DNA of 64,000 nucleotides from Dipteris shenzhenensis (Eukaryota; Polypodiophyta; Polypodiopsida; Gleicheniales), in assembly GCA_047967505.1 (NCBI GenBank), contig CM106538.1; one strand, given 5' to 3'. This document shows positions 11,575 through 21,962 of this stretch, one piece after another. The first letter of the stretch is position 1. The number at the start of each line of letters is the position of its first letter. The notes under the pieces were generated by a model, which saw only the letters and a list, made by a program, of their open reading frames with translations, made no database searches and was not told the origin of the DNA. The translations under genes were made by a program, and so were the position numbers.

Positions 11575-12296
11575 TGTTATGGCAATTATATTTATGGTAT
11601 ATCTTGCTTTGGACATTATTATTTTAGTTAAGTGTGACTATGACAAAGTACTCCATAGGAGCGCATCAGACACAGCAGGGGTCCTACTAAATACTTTGTG
11701 TGGTTAGTTGGGGACACCTGACTAGCTTGTGTTTTGCCATGCTAGATGGTCGGTATTGTGGGTGAATCCATGTTAATACTGATGTCACTAGTGTTATTGG
11801 TGTTGTGCTTGATTATTGTGCTTTGAGCGTGGTTATGTTGGGATCGGTTGATTTGGTGATTTGTTTAATCAATTGTTAATAACTAATGTAATTGGCAGCT
11901 TGAGTATAGGTGATGGAACTCATAGCGAGGATTGGAGTTAGTGTGAGGGTACCGATCGAGGTCTCGCACAGTGCATCATTTATGGCCATGGGCCAATTTT
12001 GTATTTCTTAATTATTGCAAGTTTGAGCAATATATTTTGGAGTGGACATAATTCAAATTTGGTCCCAAAGATGGCTATTTAAAGCAAATCCCTCATTTTG
12101 GAAGAGAGGGATAATTTTGGCTACTGGTGCTTTTATGAAATATAATAAATACTCTAGATGAGGAAGCATGAGCCCACTCATCGAAGGGGGGGAGATTGTA
12201 CCCAGTCTATTGTTGCTTTCGTGGTGTGATTTGTGTTCTTCTTCTCCAATTGATTAAGTGGTGAATTTTGTGTGGAAAGATCTCTTTTTGGTTTCA
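11575..12296 (+). repeat. 3' LTR of the gypsy element
   Basis: It begins TGTTATGG and ends GGTTTCA, parallel to the 5' LTR, and is followed by the GCTTA target duplication. Differences between the LTRs are scattered along the whole length, which points to an old insertion. Confidence 0.9.
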
Positions 12297-12301
12297 GCTT
12301 A

Positions 12302-13735
12302 TTTTTTGCTTACGTAGAAAATCAAGCTTCACTTGACATGTTTATGAGCTCATTTTAATACAGCTTTGATAGGTGGTCATTTGATAGGTGCTCTTTCATA
12401 TCAAAATAGATTGGCTACTCCTGTTTATTTTATAGTGTTGAAACAATGATTTTAAGCACTTCCAAAATAATTGTATGACTTACTAAGGTGGCTATGTTTG
12501 ATGAAGTTATTAGAATATAGTCCTTTTAGAGATCATAAAGAATGCATATCGAATGGGCTCAAAATCTGAAATGTGAACATTTTAGAATTTTAGAGTAAAA
12601 GAAGAGGACACTGATTTTATAGCCACTGAGGACAGTGTAAACTCGCATAATTGGCATGTTAATGTAAGAAGAGAGTAGACTATTTATACTAGCAATACTG
12701 GCATCTCTTTTTGTTGTAATAGTTTGTTGATAGATTAATCTTGCAATACTAGTAGTTTCTAAAATTATATAATAGATATGTATTTTTATTTAAAGTTTCC
12801 ATTTCGTATTCTAAAGCTACTTTGTGCATATTGTGTTATGAAATATTTGTTGATGTCAACGTACTTAGCAAAGAATGAAACATGCAATTTTACTTGTAAG
12901 AAAAAACTTAATATTAAGTGTTAGTCAAACGGATATACAAATTTTATATTTTGATTGAAATAGTTTCTAAAATTGTACACTATTTTCCTAGCACATCATA
13001 TTTCAGTTGAGGAGAAAGCAACACCTTTGTTGAACAATTACTCCTCCCCTATTGCAACAAGTCACAATACTAGCTCCTCTGTATTGCATGGTGTCACATC
13101 TCTTTTGGTTGCATCCCCTCGTCCTTCGGTGAGAGGTCCTCCCACCTATAGGTAGTCTGTGAAGAGGTCTCCCCTGATAAGTCATGCAGTGTGGATAAGA
13201 AGACAAAGACCCTTAACTTTGTATGTGAAACATCCACACTTGTTTTCCTTGTACTATGTTTTGGATCGGCCATAATTGTATTGGTTAATGAAGACTCCAA
13301 TTCAGCTCTCCTTTTTTTTTTTTGTTAAATTCCTTTCAGAATATGCATGGAAATACAAACATTTGTGGATAGTGAATGACAAGTTGAAGTACATTTAGCT
13401 TTGCATTAGATTTACTCGTGTACTTTTGATAATTTGTCTTGTTGTTGTTGTTGTGGTAAATCTCAATTTTGAAGTTGAAAATTTTCACAATAGATTTGTA
13501 TAGCATTGGGTCCAAAGGAGAAACCAAGATTGTATTTTCTTGAAGTAGTTGCAAGTAATCTTCCACTATGTTGATACCCGGGTACAAGTTATGAAAGAAT
13601 GTACTTTCTATCCTTTGATTATTTGAAATTCTTCGATTGTTTATTACCTTTTCAATCTTGCTAGTCATTCTTAGAGGCAATAAAAGATATTCCATCCTTC
13701 CAGTGCTTCTCATGTAAACAAATGCTTTTTAGAAA
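12302..13735. other. AT-rich stretch with one unassigned minus-strand frame
   Basis: Most of this region is AT-rich with no recognisable content. A 125-codon minus-strand frame at 13336-13713 is open and rich in I, N, K and L. It contains STFFHNLYPGINIVEDYLQL but I cannot place it in a family. It ends beside the Helitron coding region and could belong to that element's 5' flank or be chance. Confidence 0.35.
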
Positions 13736-13811
13736 ACAAACTATCTTTTTGAAGAAAGATATCTTCAAGTGGATAGAAGAGAATCGGCAAGATGGTGAGG
13801 TGCTATTTTAA

Positions 13812-14485
13812 AAGAAATTTTCCACGTTTGCAAGGAGTGTCGCTACTCTATTGCAAACAACAAACGCCCAAAATATAACACACCTACACAAATTCAAGTT
13901 AATAAACAAATACTAGAAGTGTCTATTTTGAATGATATTGAAGAAAGGTTGGTATCCCCACGTATAGCATTCACACAAATAAGGGAACTATCTTTTGATG
14001 GTCAATTAGGAGTAAAAGGTAGTATAGTAAATGTTATGGTAGACACTACAAAAATACAAAACATATTGCCGTGCTTCATGGATGAGGACGCAAACATGTT
14101 AATTGAAATTAAAAAGAAAATGGGATACAAGTCATCATCTATGATTGGACATGTCCGACCAAATGTTTTGATGAGTGCAATGTACAAATTAATTGACACT
14201 TCATTATACAAAAACAACAACATTGTATTGAATAGTGAATGGTACAATCACTTGAGCATGCTAAAAGAACAACAAGCTTATGAAGATCAAAGGGAGTATG
14301 AAGAAAGACAAAATGGTACGGAAAATGACATAGAAACAGACTCTTTAATTCACAATGTTATCTCCTTTGAGCAAGTATTGGATTATCAAACCACAATTCA
14401 CTCTGTCACGCCATGTGAGAATCAGAGACCACTAAGACTATTCCAAGGTAAGCATAGTGAAGAGCTTAACTTCCCAACACTATGA
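13812..14485 (+). pseudogene. Helitron N-terminal region (DUF6570-like)
   Basis: The frame is open from about 13812, upstream of any ATG, and reads HVCKECRYSIANNKRP, then EERLVSPRIAFTQIREL and DGQLGVKGSIVNVMVD, ending in a VRPNVLMSAMYKLIDTSLY segment. A Cys-x2-Cys pair followed by ERL-SPRIAF and a G-Q-x-x-x-KG-V-NV block is the usual beginning of Helitron proteins in plants. A one-base shift near 13810 connects it to upstream codons (KWIEENRQDGEVLF). The last part is acidic and hydrophilic. Confidence 0.7.
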
Positions 14486-15993
14486 TTTTCCAAGGGAGAA
14501 TGGAAATAAGAAATTGACATACATGGACATTGTCAAATGGGAACTTACACACAAGTCCTTGAAGTATAGCCAAAACATCCCCCAATCTCTTCTTTAAGTC
14601 AATCCAAGTACTTATTCAACAAGTGATCCAATCCATCTGGGTTCGCTTGTGCAAAGGAACCCTACACAGCCAAAGTCTCATAGCCAGGGATGTTAGAGGG
14701 AACGCTAACATTGAAAGGATTCTTAAATCTAACATAGGGTACCGAGACTTTGAGTCACTAAGAACATCCCCAGATTACAAAGAGAAGCTTTGAAAGGAGG
14801 CATTTGCAATGATGCATCCATTAGGGCCACCAAAATTTTTCATAATTTTCTCTTGTGCTGAACGCTTGTGGGAACCCCTTGTGAGTTGCTTGAAAACCAA
14901 CTACAACACAAACTTACAACATCATTGCGAGCAAACAGACAAAGCAAATGTGCGTCGCTTAATCAGAGAGAACGCAATAGTTTGTGCAAGGTACTATAAC
15001 CATAAGCTTCAACAAACGATCAACACAATCAAGAAAGACAAAGTAATATAAGGAAATGTTAAAGATTAATTCTTCATAACAGAGTTTCAAAGCAGAGGAA
15101 GCCAGCATGAGCACGGTTTGCTTTGGCTTGATGATGCTCCAATTTTTAAACACAGTAATGCTGAGACTCCTTGCATTTTCATCGATAAGTACATATCTTG
15201 TGATAAAGACCTTATCAACAACAACATGAAAGACATTCAAAGACACAAACACACATTAACTTGCTCCAAAAAAAGCAACACACAATGCTATTTTAAATAC
15301 CCAAAACCACCCTTATAACAAACCATGTTACTATTGCCCTTGGAAGGCCCTATTACATCAACACATAGAAACACATATTGCAAGGTGCACAATAGTTTTA
15401 ACATCATGTCCTCCACCATCACAACATCAATAAAAGAATGGATGCAAGAACAAGGAATGGATTTAGACACATACATATTATTAATTAGATCACAATTGAC
15501 AAAGCCAACATTGTTTTTAAAAAGACATCCCAAAGATATCTTCACAAATGCTTTCAATAAAAAAATCTCTTACTTGTGGTAATCAAATATCGATATACAA
15601 TTTATTATGGATCTGTATGGAGTAGCATCTTATTGCACATCTTACATCACAAAAGTTGACAACACCATAACAAAAAACTTGCAAGATACCATGAAGGAAT
15701 GCTTGCAAGATGGCACGGACACTCAAAGTCGATTGAGAAAATTAGGAAATGCTTTTTTACATGCACAACAGATGAGTGCACAACTAGCTTCTTTCATTTC
15801 ATTGTCCTTACCATTGCACAAATCTTCACAAGAATTTCAATTTATTTACACAAATGAACCTAACAATAGAGCTTTGATATTAAAGAGAAAGCATCAATTT
15901 GATAAGCTAGATGAAAGCTCAAAAAAGATTGCTTGTTTGTCAATCATAGAAAAGTACACCAAGTGCCAAGGTATGGGCATCATTTGCTTCTAA
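14486..15993 (+). pseudogene. Helitron Rep domain (HUH endonuclease), broken frames
   Basis: This region encodes the replication initiator that nicks and rejoins DNA during rolling-circle transposition. MMHPLGPPKFFIIFSCAERL (from 14809) matches the conserved start of the Helitron-like N domain. At 15082-15130 the frame reads EFQSRGSQHEHGLLWL; the His-Glu-His at 15105-15113 is the metal-binding HUH motif. A cysteine-rich piece with CYFKYPKPP follows near 15290. At 15631-15654 YCTSYITK supplies two tyrosines four residues apart, the catalytic Y2 motif. Frameshifts and stops lie near 14600, 14790, 15050, 15310 and 15580, so no intact protein is made. All the key catalytic motifs are nevertheless still readable. 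Confidence 0.8.
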
Positions 15994-16436
15994 ATACAAC
16001 CACTCCACCTCATATTCTAAGATGAGGAAAAACCCTAAAATCATAAGGTTTGTCAAATTCAACAAGGTAAAAGATCCGATTAACTACTACAAAGAGCATG
16101 TACTACTTTATTCTCCATTTACATTTATGATGAGTTAAGTCCTCTCCACACATACGGTTCATGGCAAGCTGTATATAAAGCTAACGAAGACACTATAGTG
16201 ATAAATTGCAACAAGTTCAACTTCAACTACAACAATCTCCTAGAAGAGGGAATCATCATTGAAGATCTAAGAAGGGTGGACATCTTAGAAAAAAGTGCAA
16301 GCAATCAAGAAGTAGAGAATGTATACAACACCTATGATATTGGCTTAGATATGCCACCACTTTAAAAAAAACCACGTGTAGATAACTTCATAATACCCAC
16401 AAAACAAATCATTGTTCTCCCAAATGAGGAATACTA

Positions 16437-17944
16437 CATGTGTATTAGAAGCCTTAACAAAGAGCAAAGAGATATATTTGATGACATCCTTCTACGAAAG
16501 TGAGTCCATCCTCAAGAAAAAATAAACTTGTTTCTTATAAGAGGAGCTAGTATCGGGAAAACATATCTTCTGTTGCTTCTAGTTCAAGGATTGCTTAGGC
16601 ACTACAATCAAATCATTATATTAAACGGCATCAATTTACCCAAAGCACTATTACTTGCGAACTCCGGCAACTTGGCAGCCCAACACATCAATGGTATAAT
16701 GATACACTCAGCCTTACACCTTCTAGTCCATAGCAAAGAACTCATATCTCTCTCTAGAGAGAAACTAGACTTATTATCAAGCCTTTACAAACAAGTACAG
16801 CTTCTCGTCTTTGATGAAATATCCCTCATGGGCAGACGCACAATGAACTTTGCAGATCTTTGAATGTGAGCATTGAAGCATAATTACGAGGACTATTTCG
16901 AAGATCTTGACATCATTACATGTGGAGACTTTTACCAAGCTAAGCCTGTGAAGGACGCATGGGTTTTCAAGGATAATAAAGACACCTTGGAGAGCTTGGC
17001 TCACACACACTGGACAACCAAAATACATTGTTATGAATTGAAAAAAACAATAAGGCAAAGCGACAATGATTTTATACAAACTTTAAACTCTTTTAGAAAG
17101 TGCACCCACACTCAACATCAGATAGACTATATAAATGAAAAATGTTTTCGACAACCACCGCAAGACCACACATTCCCACACCTTTTCTATACAAACTAAC
17201 AAGTGAATGCACACAATGATTCGATACTCCAAATTGTAAATGGCACAACATACACCCTATTAACAATTGATCATTTTAGTGAATCACTTTGCAAAACCAA
17301 CAAAATTATGGATGATCCTAAGGCAACTGATGGTCTCAGAACAATTATACGCATCAAGAAAGGAATGCTTGTAGAACTATGTTCAGGCAACCTAGACCAG
17401 CATGACGGCCTTGTGAATGGAGCAAATGGAGTCTTCCAGGGAGTCACCACAATAAATACAAAAGACATAATCTGGATAAAGTTTGAAAATGACAATGTGG
17501 GAAAGAAAGCAAGAATCAACAACAAAGAAGCTTACAAGTGCTATAGACATAGATCCTAGTTGCACACCAATACATCAAATTGCAAAGGAAGTGCAAATAG
17601 GTCCATAAAAAATAAGCATTCTAACAAGAAAGCAATTCCTAATACAACCTACAATGGATCGTGTGGCTTTCTCCCCTCGAAAAGTTAGAGGACACGGGTT
17701 AGCTTACACTGCAATTTCAAGGGTTAAAAAAATTGAAAACCTTTACTTGCTAAAACCACTTAAACATGAAAACTTTCACGTGGAGAAAGATGTTCTAGAA
17801 GAGATGGAAAGACTTAATACAACAAAAAGATGGCACACACTAAAAGAAGAAAACAAACCACAATTTGATTTCAACATAAACATCCAATCTTTAAATACAA
17901 GATCACTCCAAAAATACAAACTTGACATCGAAAACACGCAATAA
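16437..17944 (+). pseudogene. Helitron PIF1-type DNA helicase, broken frames
   Basis: A 5'-3' superfamily 1B helicase follows Rep. SLNKEQRDIFDDIL (about 16450) is the N-terminal Q-motif region; GASIGKT at 16543-16563 is Walker A (usually GGAGTGKT, so partly changed); LLVFDEISLMG near 16801-16833 is Walker B; CGDFYQAKPV at 16921-16950 is motif III. The C-terminal frames 17203-17559 and 17654-17944 carry GMLVELCSGNLDQHDGLVNG and the final motif YTAISRVKKIENLYLL. Stops lie at about 16501, 16861, 17200 and 17557. From 17231 onward the sequence exists again at 35937-36576. Confidence 0.85.
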
Positions 17945-18405
17945 CTTATGCAATGTGACGTCCTATGCTTACAAGAAACTAGAACACATTAATTTGAGAC
18001 ACTAACATTCAACACATTCAAATCAATACATGTCTTCTCATCATGCGGATTGTGCATCCTATTAAACAACACCACTCATTTGAAACAACAAATCAAACAC
18101 CAAACAAGGGAATAGAAATCATAGAAGCTCTTATTAATAAATCCAACCAAGACTACTTGATTGTAGCAATTTACAAACCACCAACCCCAATAATAACCAC
18201 ATTTCTTAACATGTTGGAAGATATACTAGAGCGTAACATGTACAATATACTATATAAAATAGTAGTGGGTGACTTTAATATCGACATGAACATGACAACA
18301 ACATCATCCACAAGATTACAAAACATTATGCAAAAATACAATTTCAAAATGCATATTCAAGTATCAACTACAATATACGGCAGTACTTTAGATGAGATAA
18401 ATTGA
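17870..18405 (+). pseudogene. Endonuclease/exonuclease/phosphatase-like domain fused to the Helitron helicase
   Basis: In the same frame as the helicase C-terminus the sequence continues as IQSLNTRSLQKYKLDIE, a stop, then LMQCDVLCLQETRTH (17940-17990). LCLQET contains the conserved metal-binding glutamate of the APE-like endonuclease fold. After a frame change the ORF 18043-18405 reads YLIVAIYKPPTPIITTFLNM, then VVGDFNIDMN (about 18265-18290), the D-x-N catalytic motif, then STTIYGSTLDEI, matching the usual T-T-x-x-x-S-x-ID block. The final S-D-H block is missing; the frame ends at 18405. Such a domain occurs C-terminal to the helicase in Helentron-type elements and is absent from ordinary plant Helitrons. 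The alternative, a LINE endonuclease lying there by chance, is less likely given frame continuity. Confidence 0.65.
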
Positions 18406-18410
18406 AACAA

Positions 18411-18936
18411 GGTGGGGATCCCACTAAGGCCCTGCCTTTTGGAGTGTCTCATTATAAGTCTAAGTGTAAAGTAGCTTGATAGATATTTCCAATAATTTGT
18501 AAAAGGGAAATGATAGGTGTAAATTGGAAGGAAAGGAAAAGAGAAAAAACAAGTGAAGGTGAGGTGAAGGAACATGGCAAAAGGTCTATGAGTGGAAGAG
18601 AGGAGAGAAAAGAGGTATGTGTGTGTGTGGTGGATGGTGGGCCATTAAGGGACGCGCCTATTTTGGCAAGAGTAATATAAAGGCTGTGTCATCCAAGAGA
18701 CAAAGAGAGCCTCCATCTTTAGAGAGAAATATCGAATGAAAGACAAAAGCATTTAGGATCGGTACAAGAGGTCAAACAAAAGACAAGGACATTTAGGATC
18801 TCCACAAGCAAACAAAAACCGTAAATCCTAAACACATTAACCAACCAAGACATCCCTTAGGACCCTTGTAGGACCAAAAACAAACTCAGGAACATCATGT
18901 GCTTAGTGGAAAAGAGACCACTCCATTACAAAGCAC
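18411..18936. other. Upstream region of the secreted protein gene, no coding content
   Basis: This is non-coding sequence between the end of the endonuclease-like frame and the promoter repeats, with an AG-rich stretch near 18500-18630 and a GT run at 18617-18629. It is repeated in copy B (37090-37630) with few differences. Confidence 0.5.
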
Positions 18937-19145
18937 CATATGGAGGGCCTATGTGTAATTGACACCTTGTTTAAATGCTCATCTCATGTGATGATTGCTG
19001 CTATCTCACCTTCTTTTAATAATCGTCTCATCTCATATGGAGGGCCTATGTGTCATTGACACCTTGTTTTAAAGCTAGTCTCATCTGTTGATTGCTCGTC
19101 TCTCACCTTGTTATAATGCTCGTCTCATCTGTTGATTGCTCCGCC
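18937..19145 (+). repeat. 97-bp direct repeat upstream of the secreted protein gene (copy A)
   Basis: CATATGGAGGGCCTATGTGT starts at 18937 and again at 19034, followed in both by an ATTGACACCTTGTTT-like segment, so the period is 97 bp. The second half adds two copies of TCATCTGTTGATTGCTC about 49 bp apart. The block ends about 25 bp before the TATA box. The same arrangement is at 37632-37840 in copy B, so it predates the duplication. Confidence 0.8.
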
Positions 19146-19171
19146 CCTCACCCATTGACACTCTACGCTAC

Positions 19172-19180
19172 TTATAAAAA
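19172..19180 (+). promoter_or_regulatory. Probable TATA box, secreted protein gene copy A
   Basis: TTATAAAAA lies 129 bases before the first ATG, a spacing that leaves about 100 bases of 5' leader. It is identical in copy B at 37866-37874. No other strong TATA candidate is nearer. Confidence 0.6.
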
Positions 19181-19308
19181 TCTCCTTGGAGGAATCGGAC
19201 GGCGAGAAGCTTGGCGACAAGAAAACTCTAACGTCGTGTGAAACTAGCCCGCTATAAATTTGCAGACTGCCTATATTTCTCAATCCCACTTCAACTGCGT
19301 TTCTCTCT

Positions 19309-19506
19309 ATGATGGCCAATTTTACCGCTCCAACCTTCCAGATCCTTGTGTTGATTCTCGTCTGCTGCGTAGTGGCAGTCTTATCTGCAGATCCTGTCTG
19401 CGATGAAAGGGGAATCGGCCCAAATGCTCAAGATTGCTATGCCGCCGCTCATTGGACAGTTACAGATGTTCAGACTAACTACTATACGATCTTCGGAGCT
19501 AGCTAA
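19309..19506 (+). pseudogene. Secreted four-cysteine protein, copy A, internally deleted
   Basis: The 65-residue frame starts with the same signal peptide and first mature residues as the full gene at 38003 and ends with the same 17 residues, but 177 bp (59 codons) in the middle are missing. The join lies after GCTCATT (about 19456) and leads to GGACAGTTAC. The deletion keeps the frame, but it removes the last two of the four mature cysteines and most of the folded part. The missing segment has no GT...AG ends, so this is a deletion and not an intron difference. Promoter and flanks are as in copy B. It may still be transcribed, but a working product is unlikely. Confidence 0.65.
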
Positions 19507-20405
19507 ATGTTGGACTGAACAATAATCGTATTGCCCATCTGTGCCTTGTAGAAATTATGATCTATCTTGTTTGAAAGGGGGTACCTCCATTTGGTAGTCT
19601 GTATCATTTTCTTATTCTTGCAACATGAGTCGTTGATTGATGGTTTCAAATATTGTGAATGTTTTGATTTTGGGCAGAGATCTCGGGAGGGTGATTGTGG
19701 TTACCTTAACTGGAATTTTGATTTACACGGTTTTTTATTTCTATTATTAAAAAAAAACGTCCTGCCACTTCTGTGCCGTGAACCATTACATAATTTTTAT
19801 AGGTATTCAGCTATAATAATTTGCACAGAATATGGCTAGCACTTGGCAAGGTCATCGTGCTCTACATGTGATGTTAATCAAAGGATAGCATCAAGGAGAT
19901 ATCAAAGGAAGAAATTGTTAATTCAATTCCCCTCATGAACATCAAACACACAAAGGAACCAATACCTCATGTTGTCTCTTTTAGTGTAGTGATGGTTCCA
20001 AGTTAGAGCTATTACGTTTATTTTCACATTTTCGAAGTAAAATGGATTTCTTATGATAATCCAATTCTACTTCACAGACCATGTCAATCCATATGAAGCT
20101 GGCAATTACTTTGGGATCTTCTAAATAACACAGGACACAAAGTGATGCTAGTTATAGAGGGTATTCTAGCTTTCCTTGAATCCTAATAAAGTCTCTTTGC
20201 AAACTTGCCACCAATTTGTGTTAAATTAGTGAACAAAGAAGCTCAATCATTATACATTGGCAGCATGGACAATTGATCAATTCCCCACATGTAGCCCTTA
20301 GGTTGGCGTAAGTTATACAAACTCAATTCTAAACATTTTGATTGTCATTTTGTCCATGATGATGAACAAAAAACCCTTGGGGTTTCGCTGAAGGATGTAC
20401 AAGCC
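19507..20405. other. 3' flank of the secreted protein gene, no gene seen
   Basis: The 3' untranslated region of the secreted protein gene probably lies in the first 350 bases. Short frames such as 19567-19839 are present in both copies but show no domain. Nothing else is recognised. Confidence 0.45.
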
Positions 20406-20599
20406 ATGATTAATAATTTATCATTCATGAGAGTTTTGGCCATTCCCTCTTCCTACAAAATTATTAACCCGATCCCATTTTCTTTTCTTTATCTCTTGCA
20501 CCTCTTTGTCCCTACACCTTCTCTCCACTCCTTCGACTGTTGCAACAAAGGAACTCTCATACTCAGCCATTGCTTTAGCCTCGACACCCCTACACCCCT

Positions 20600-21340
20600 C
20601 TATGCCCAAACATTCCATCGATATCAGAGTAGACTCGACCCCAATGAGCATATTTATCTCTTGCAGGTGGAACTTAGAGACATAAAGATCTAAATTGCTT
20701 GCTTGGAGAAGCAAGTCCTGGACATGAACAACAAGGGAAAGCAAGAGGTTTTGCAACAATGCACTACAGTAGCACCTGCACCACAACTTGTGATTAAGAT
20801 ACAGGAAATAGTTACCACCCAACTCAAGTCCATGAAGCAACAACTCACAACATAGTGAGTTTTAAGATTGATAAATGCAATGTCTACAAGGAGGTAAAAG
20901 TGTAAGAAACTAGGGGTGCTAATGATTGGATTGTGCACATAGGAGGGTTACCAGAGGGATGGAGTGTAGGTGAGGGCAACACAAAAACAAGGCTCGACAA
21001 TCTCAATAAGGCAATCCCCTAGATTGAATAGGACTCAAAAGATATAGATTATGTCTTCCAAAAAGGGGACACAAGTAAGGGTAATCTTCCAGGATAAGCT
21101 AGCAAGGAGCAAAGTTCTCAAACGAACCAACAAGTTCAGAGGTACTAAGGCATGGGTTTCAAAGGAGCTCACCCTTACCCGGCTCAATGTAAGGAACTTA
21201 GAATTAGCCAAAGTGAAAGAAACTCAGAAGGAGGGAAAGTGGGTTGTTTATTGAGATGGAACAACACTAATTAGAGACTTCAAATCTATAGCCAAATATT
21301 TGCAGTCTAAAAATGATGTAATGAAGGCCGCTTCATAATA
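20600..21340 (+). pseudogene. LINE ORF1-like nucleic-acid-binding fragment (copy A)
   Basis: Across frames the plus strand reads a short coiled-coil-like piece (VELRDIKI, then LEKQVLDMNNKGKQEVLQQ), an IGGLPEGW-like segment near 20940, and GTQVRVIFQDKLARSKVL with AWVSKELTLTRLNVRNLEL and GKWVVY (21051-21254). A coiled coil followed by an R/K-rich domain with V-x-F, a K-G-T-x-x-(W/F)-V-x-(E/D)-L-T block and GKW resembles the RNA-binding ORF1 region of plant L1-type LINEs. The last frame stops after WVVY; copy B reads on through the same point. No LINE endonuclease or RT follows here. Confidence 0.45.
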
Positions 21341-21488
21341 GTATTAGGATTTAGTAGTGTGCTAAATAATTTGGGCTGAGATGCCTCGTGTACTCTTTGA
21401 CTCCCTTTGACACTTAGAGATCTAAGGGCTTCTCCTTTGATGTGTATTATGCCTTATAGCCCTATGAGGGCTCCTACGGACGTCGAAT

Positions 21489-21515
21489 CTCTCTCTCTCT
21501 CTCTCTCTCTCTCTC
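21489..21515. repeat. (CT)n microsatellite, copy A
   Basis: An uninterrupted CT run of about 27 bases. Copy B has a slightly longer run at 40359-40387, so the locus changes length. Confidence 0.95.
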
Positions 21516-21569
21516 CACTCTAATTATTTATATTTATTCTTTTATAAATATATAATAAACAATCACCTA

Positions 21570-21962
21570 ATGGGGAGGGGAAAGAGAAGGAGAGTGAGAA
21601 TGGGGGGCATGGAAGAGAAACATATGGGGCAGGGAGGGGGGAGAGAGAGAGAGAGGAGAAGGAAGGGGGGGGGGGAGGCTAAAGGGAGACAAAGGGGGGG
21701 GGGGAGGGAGACAAAGGGGAGGGAAGATGGGGAGAAATAAAATTTGGGAGACAGGTGGAGGAGTAGAAAGGGAGACAGGGAGAAGGAAGGTGGGCAGGGC
21801 AGACAAGGGGGTCAAAGTGAGGGGGTAGACAAGGGGTTTTGGGAGAGAGTGGGGGAGGGGGAGAAGGTGTAGGTGAGAGGAGAGTCAAAGAGAGGGGGTA
21901 GCGGGAGAGAAGTGACATGAGGAGGAAATAGAGAGTTCAAGGAAAGGGGGGGGGGAGACAAG
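21570..21962 (+). repeat. Polypurine tract of about 390 bp (copy A)
   Basis: The plus strand is almost entirely A and G, with several runs of 8 to 10 G and recurring GGGAGACA(A/G) units. Such DNA can form triplex or quadruplex structures. The long proline/serine/leucine frames on the minus strand are by-products of this composition. Copy B carries the same tract at 40441-40842 with different run lengths. Confidence 0.9.

Larger units (their letters stand above)
6549..12301 (+). mobile_element. Ty3/gypsy LTR retrotransposon, complete ends, internally deleted
   Basis: The element runs from 6554 to 12296 and is flanked by the identical 5-bp target duplication GCTTA at 6549-6553 and 12297-12301. 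It has two related LTRs (706 and 722 bp, both TGTTA...TTTCA), a primer site, gag, a zinc knuckle, protease, the start of reverse transcriptase, integrase, a chromodomain-like C-terminus and a polypurine tract. The order protease, RT, integrase identifies Ty3/gypsy. The central RT and all of RNase H are missing: after about 10300 the frame jumps straight to the integrase zinc region. Many in-frame stops show that it is long dead. Confidence 0.9.
13740..18410 (+). mobile_element. Degenerate autonomous Helitron with endonuclease-like C-terminus
   Basis: Across several broken frames on the plus strand one can read, in order, a DUF6570-like N-terminal region, a Helitron-type Rep domain with HUH and two-tyrosine motifs, a PIF1-family helicase with Walker A and B boxes, and an endonuclease/exonuclease/phosphatase-like domain. 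This is the order of a rolling-circle RepHel protein with an attached endonuclease, as in the Helentron/Helitron2 branch. Terminal sequences are not defined: I could not fix the 5' end or a 3' hairpin with CTRR end. The 3' part from 17231 is repeated at 35937. Confidence 0.8.

Noticed and set aside
13336-13713. 125-codon minus-strand frame as a real gene
   Set aside because: No domain, no promoter signals and AT-rich composition; left as unassigned rather than called.
19456-19460. The 177-bp difference in the secreted protein gene as a spliced intron
   Set aside because: The segment in copy B does not begin with GT or end with AG at the join and is open and in frame throughout.
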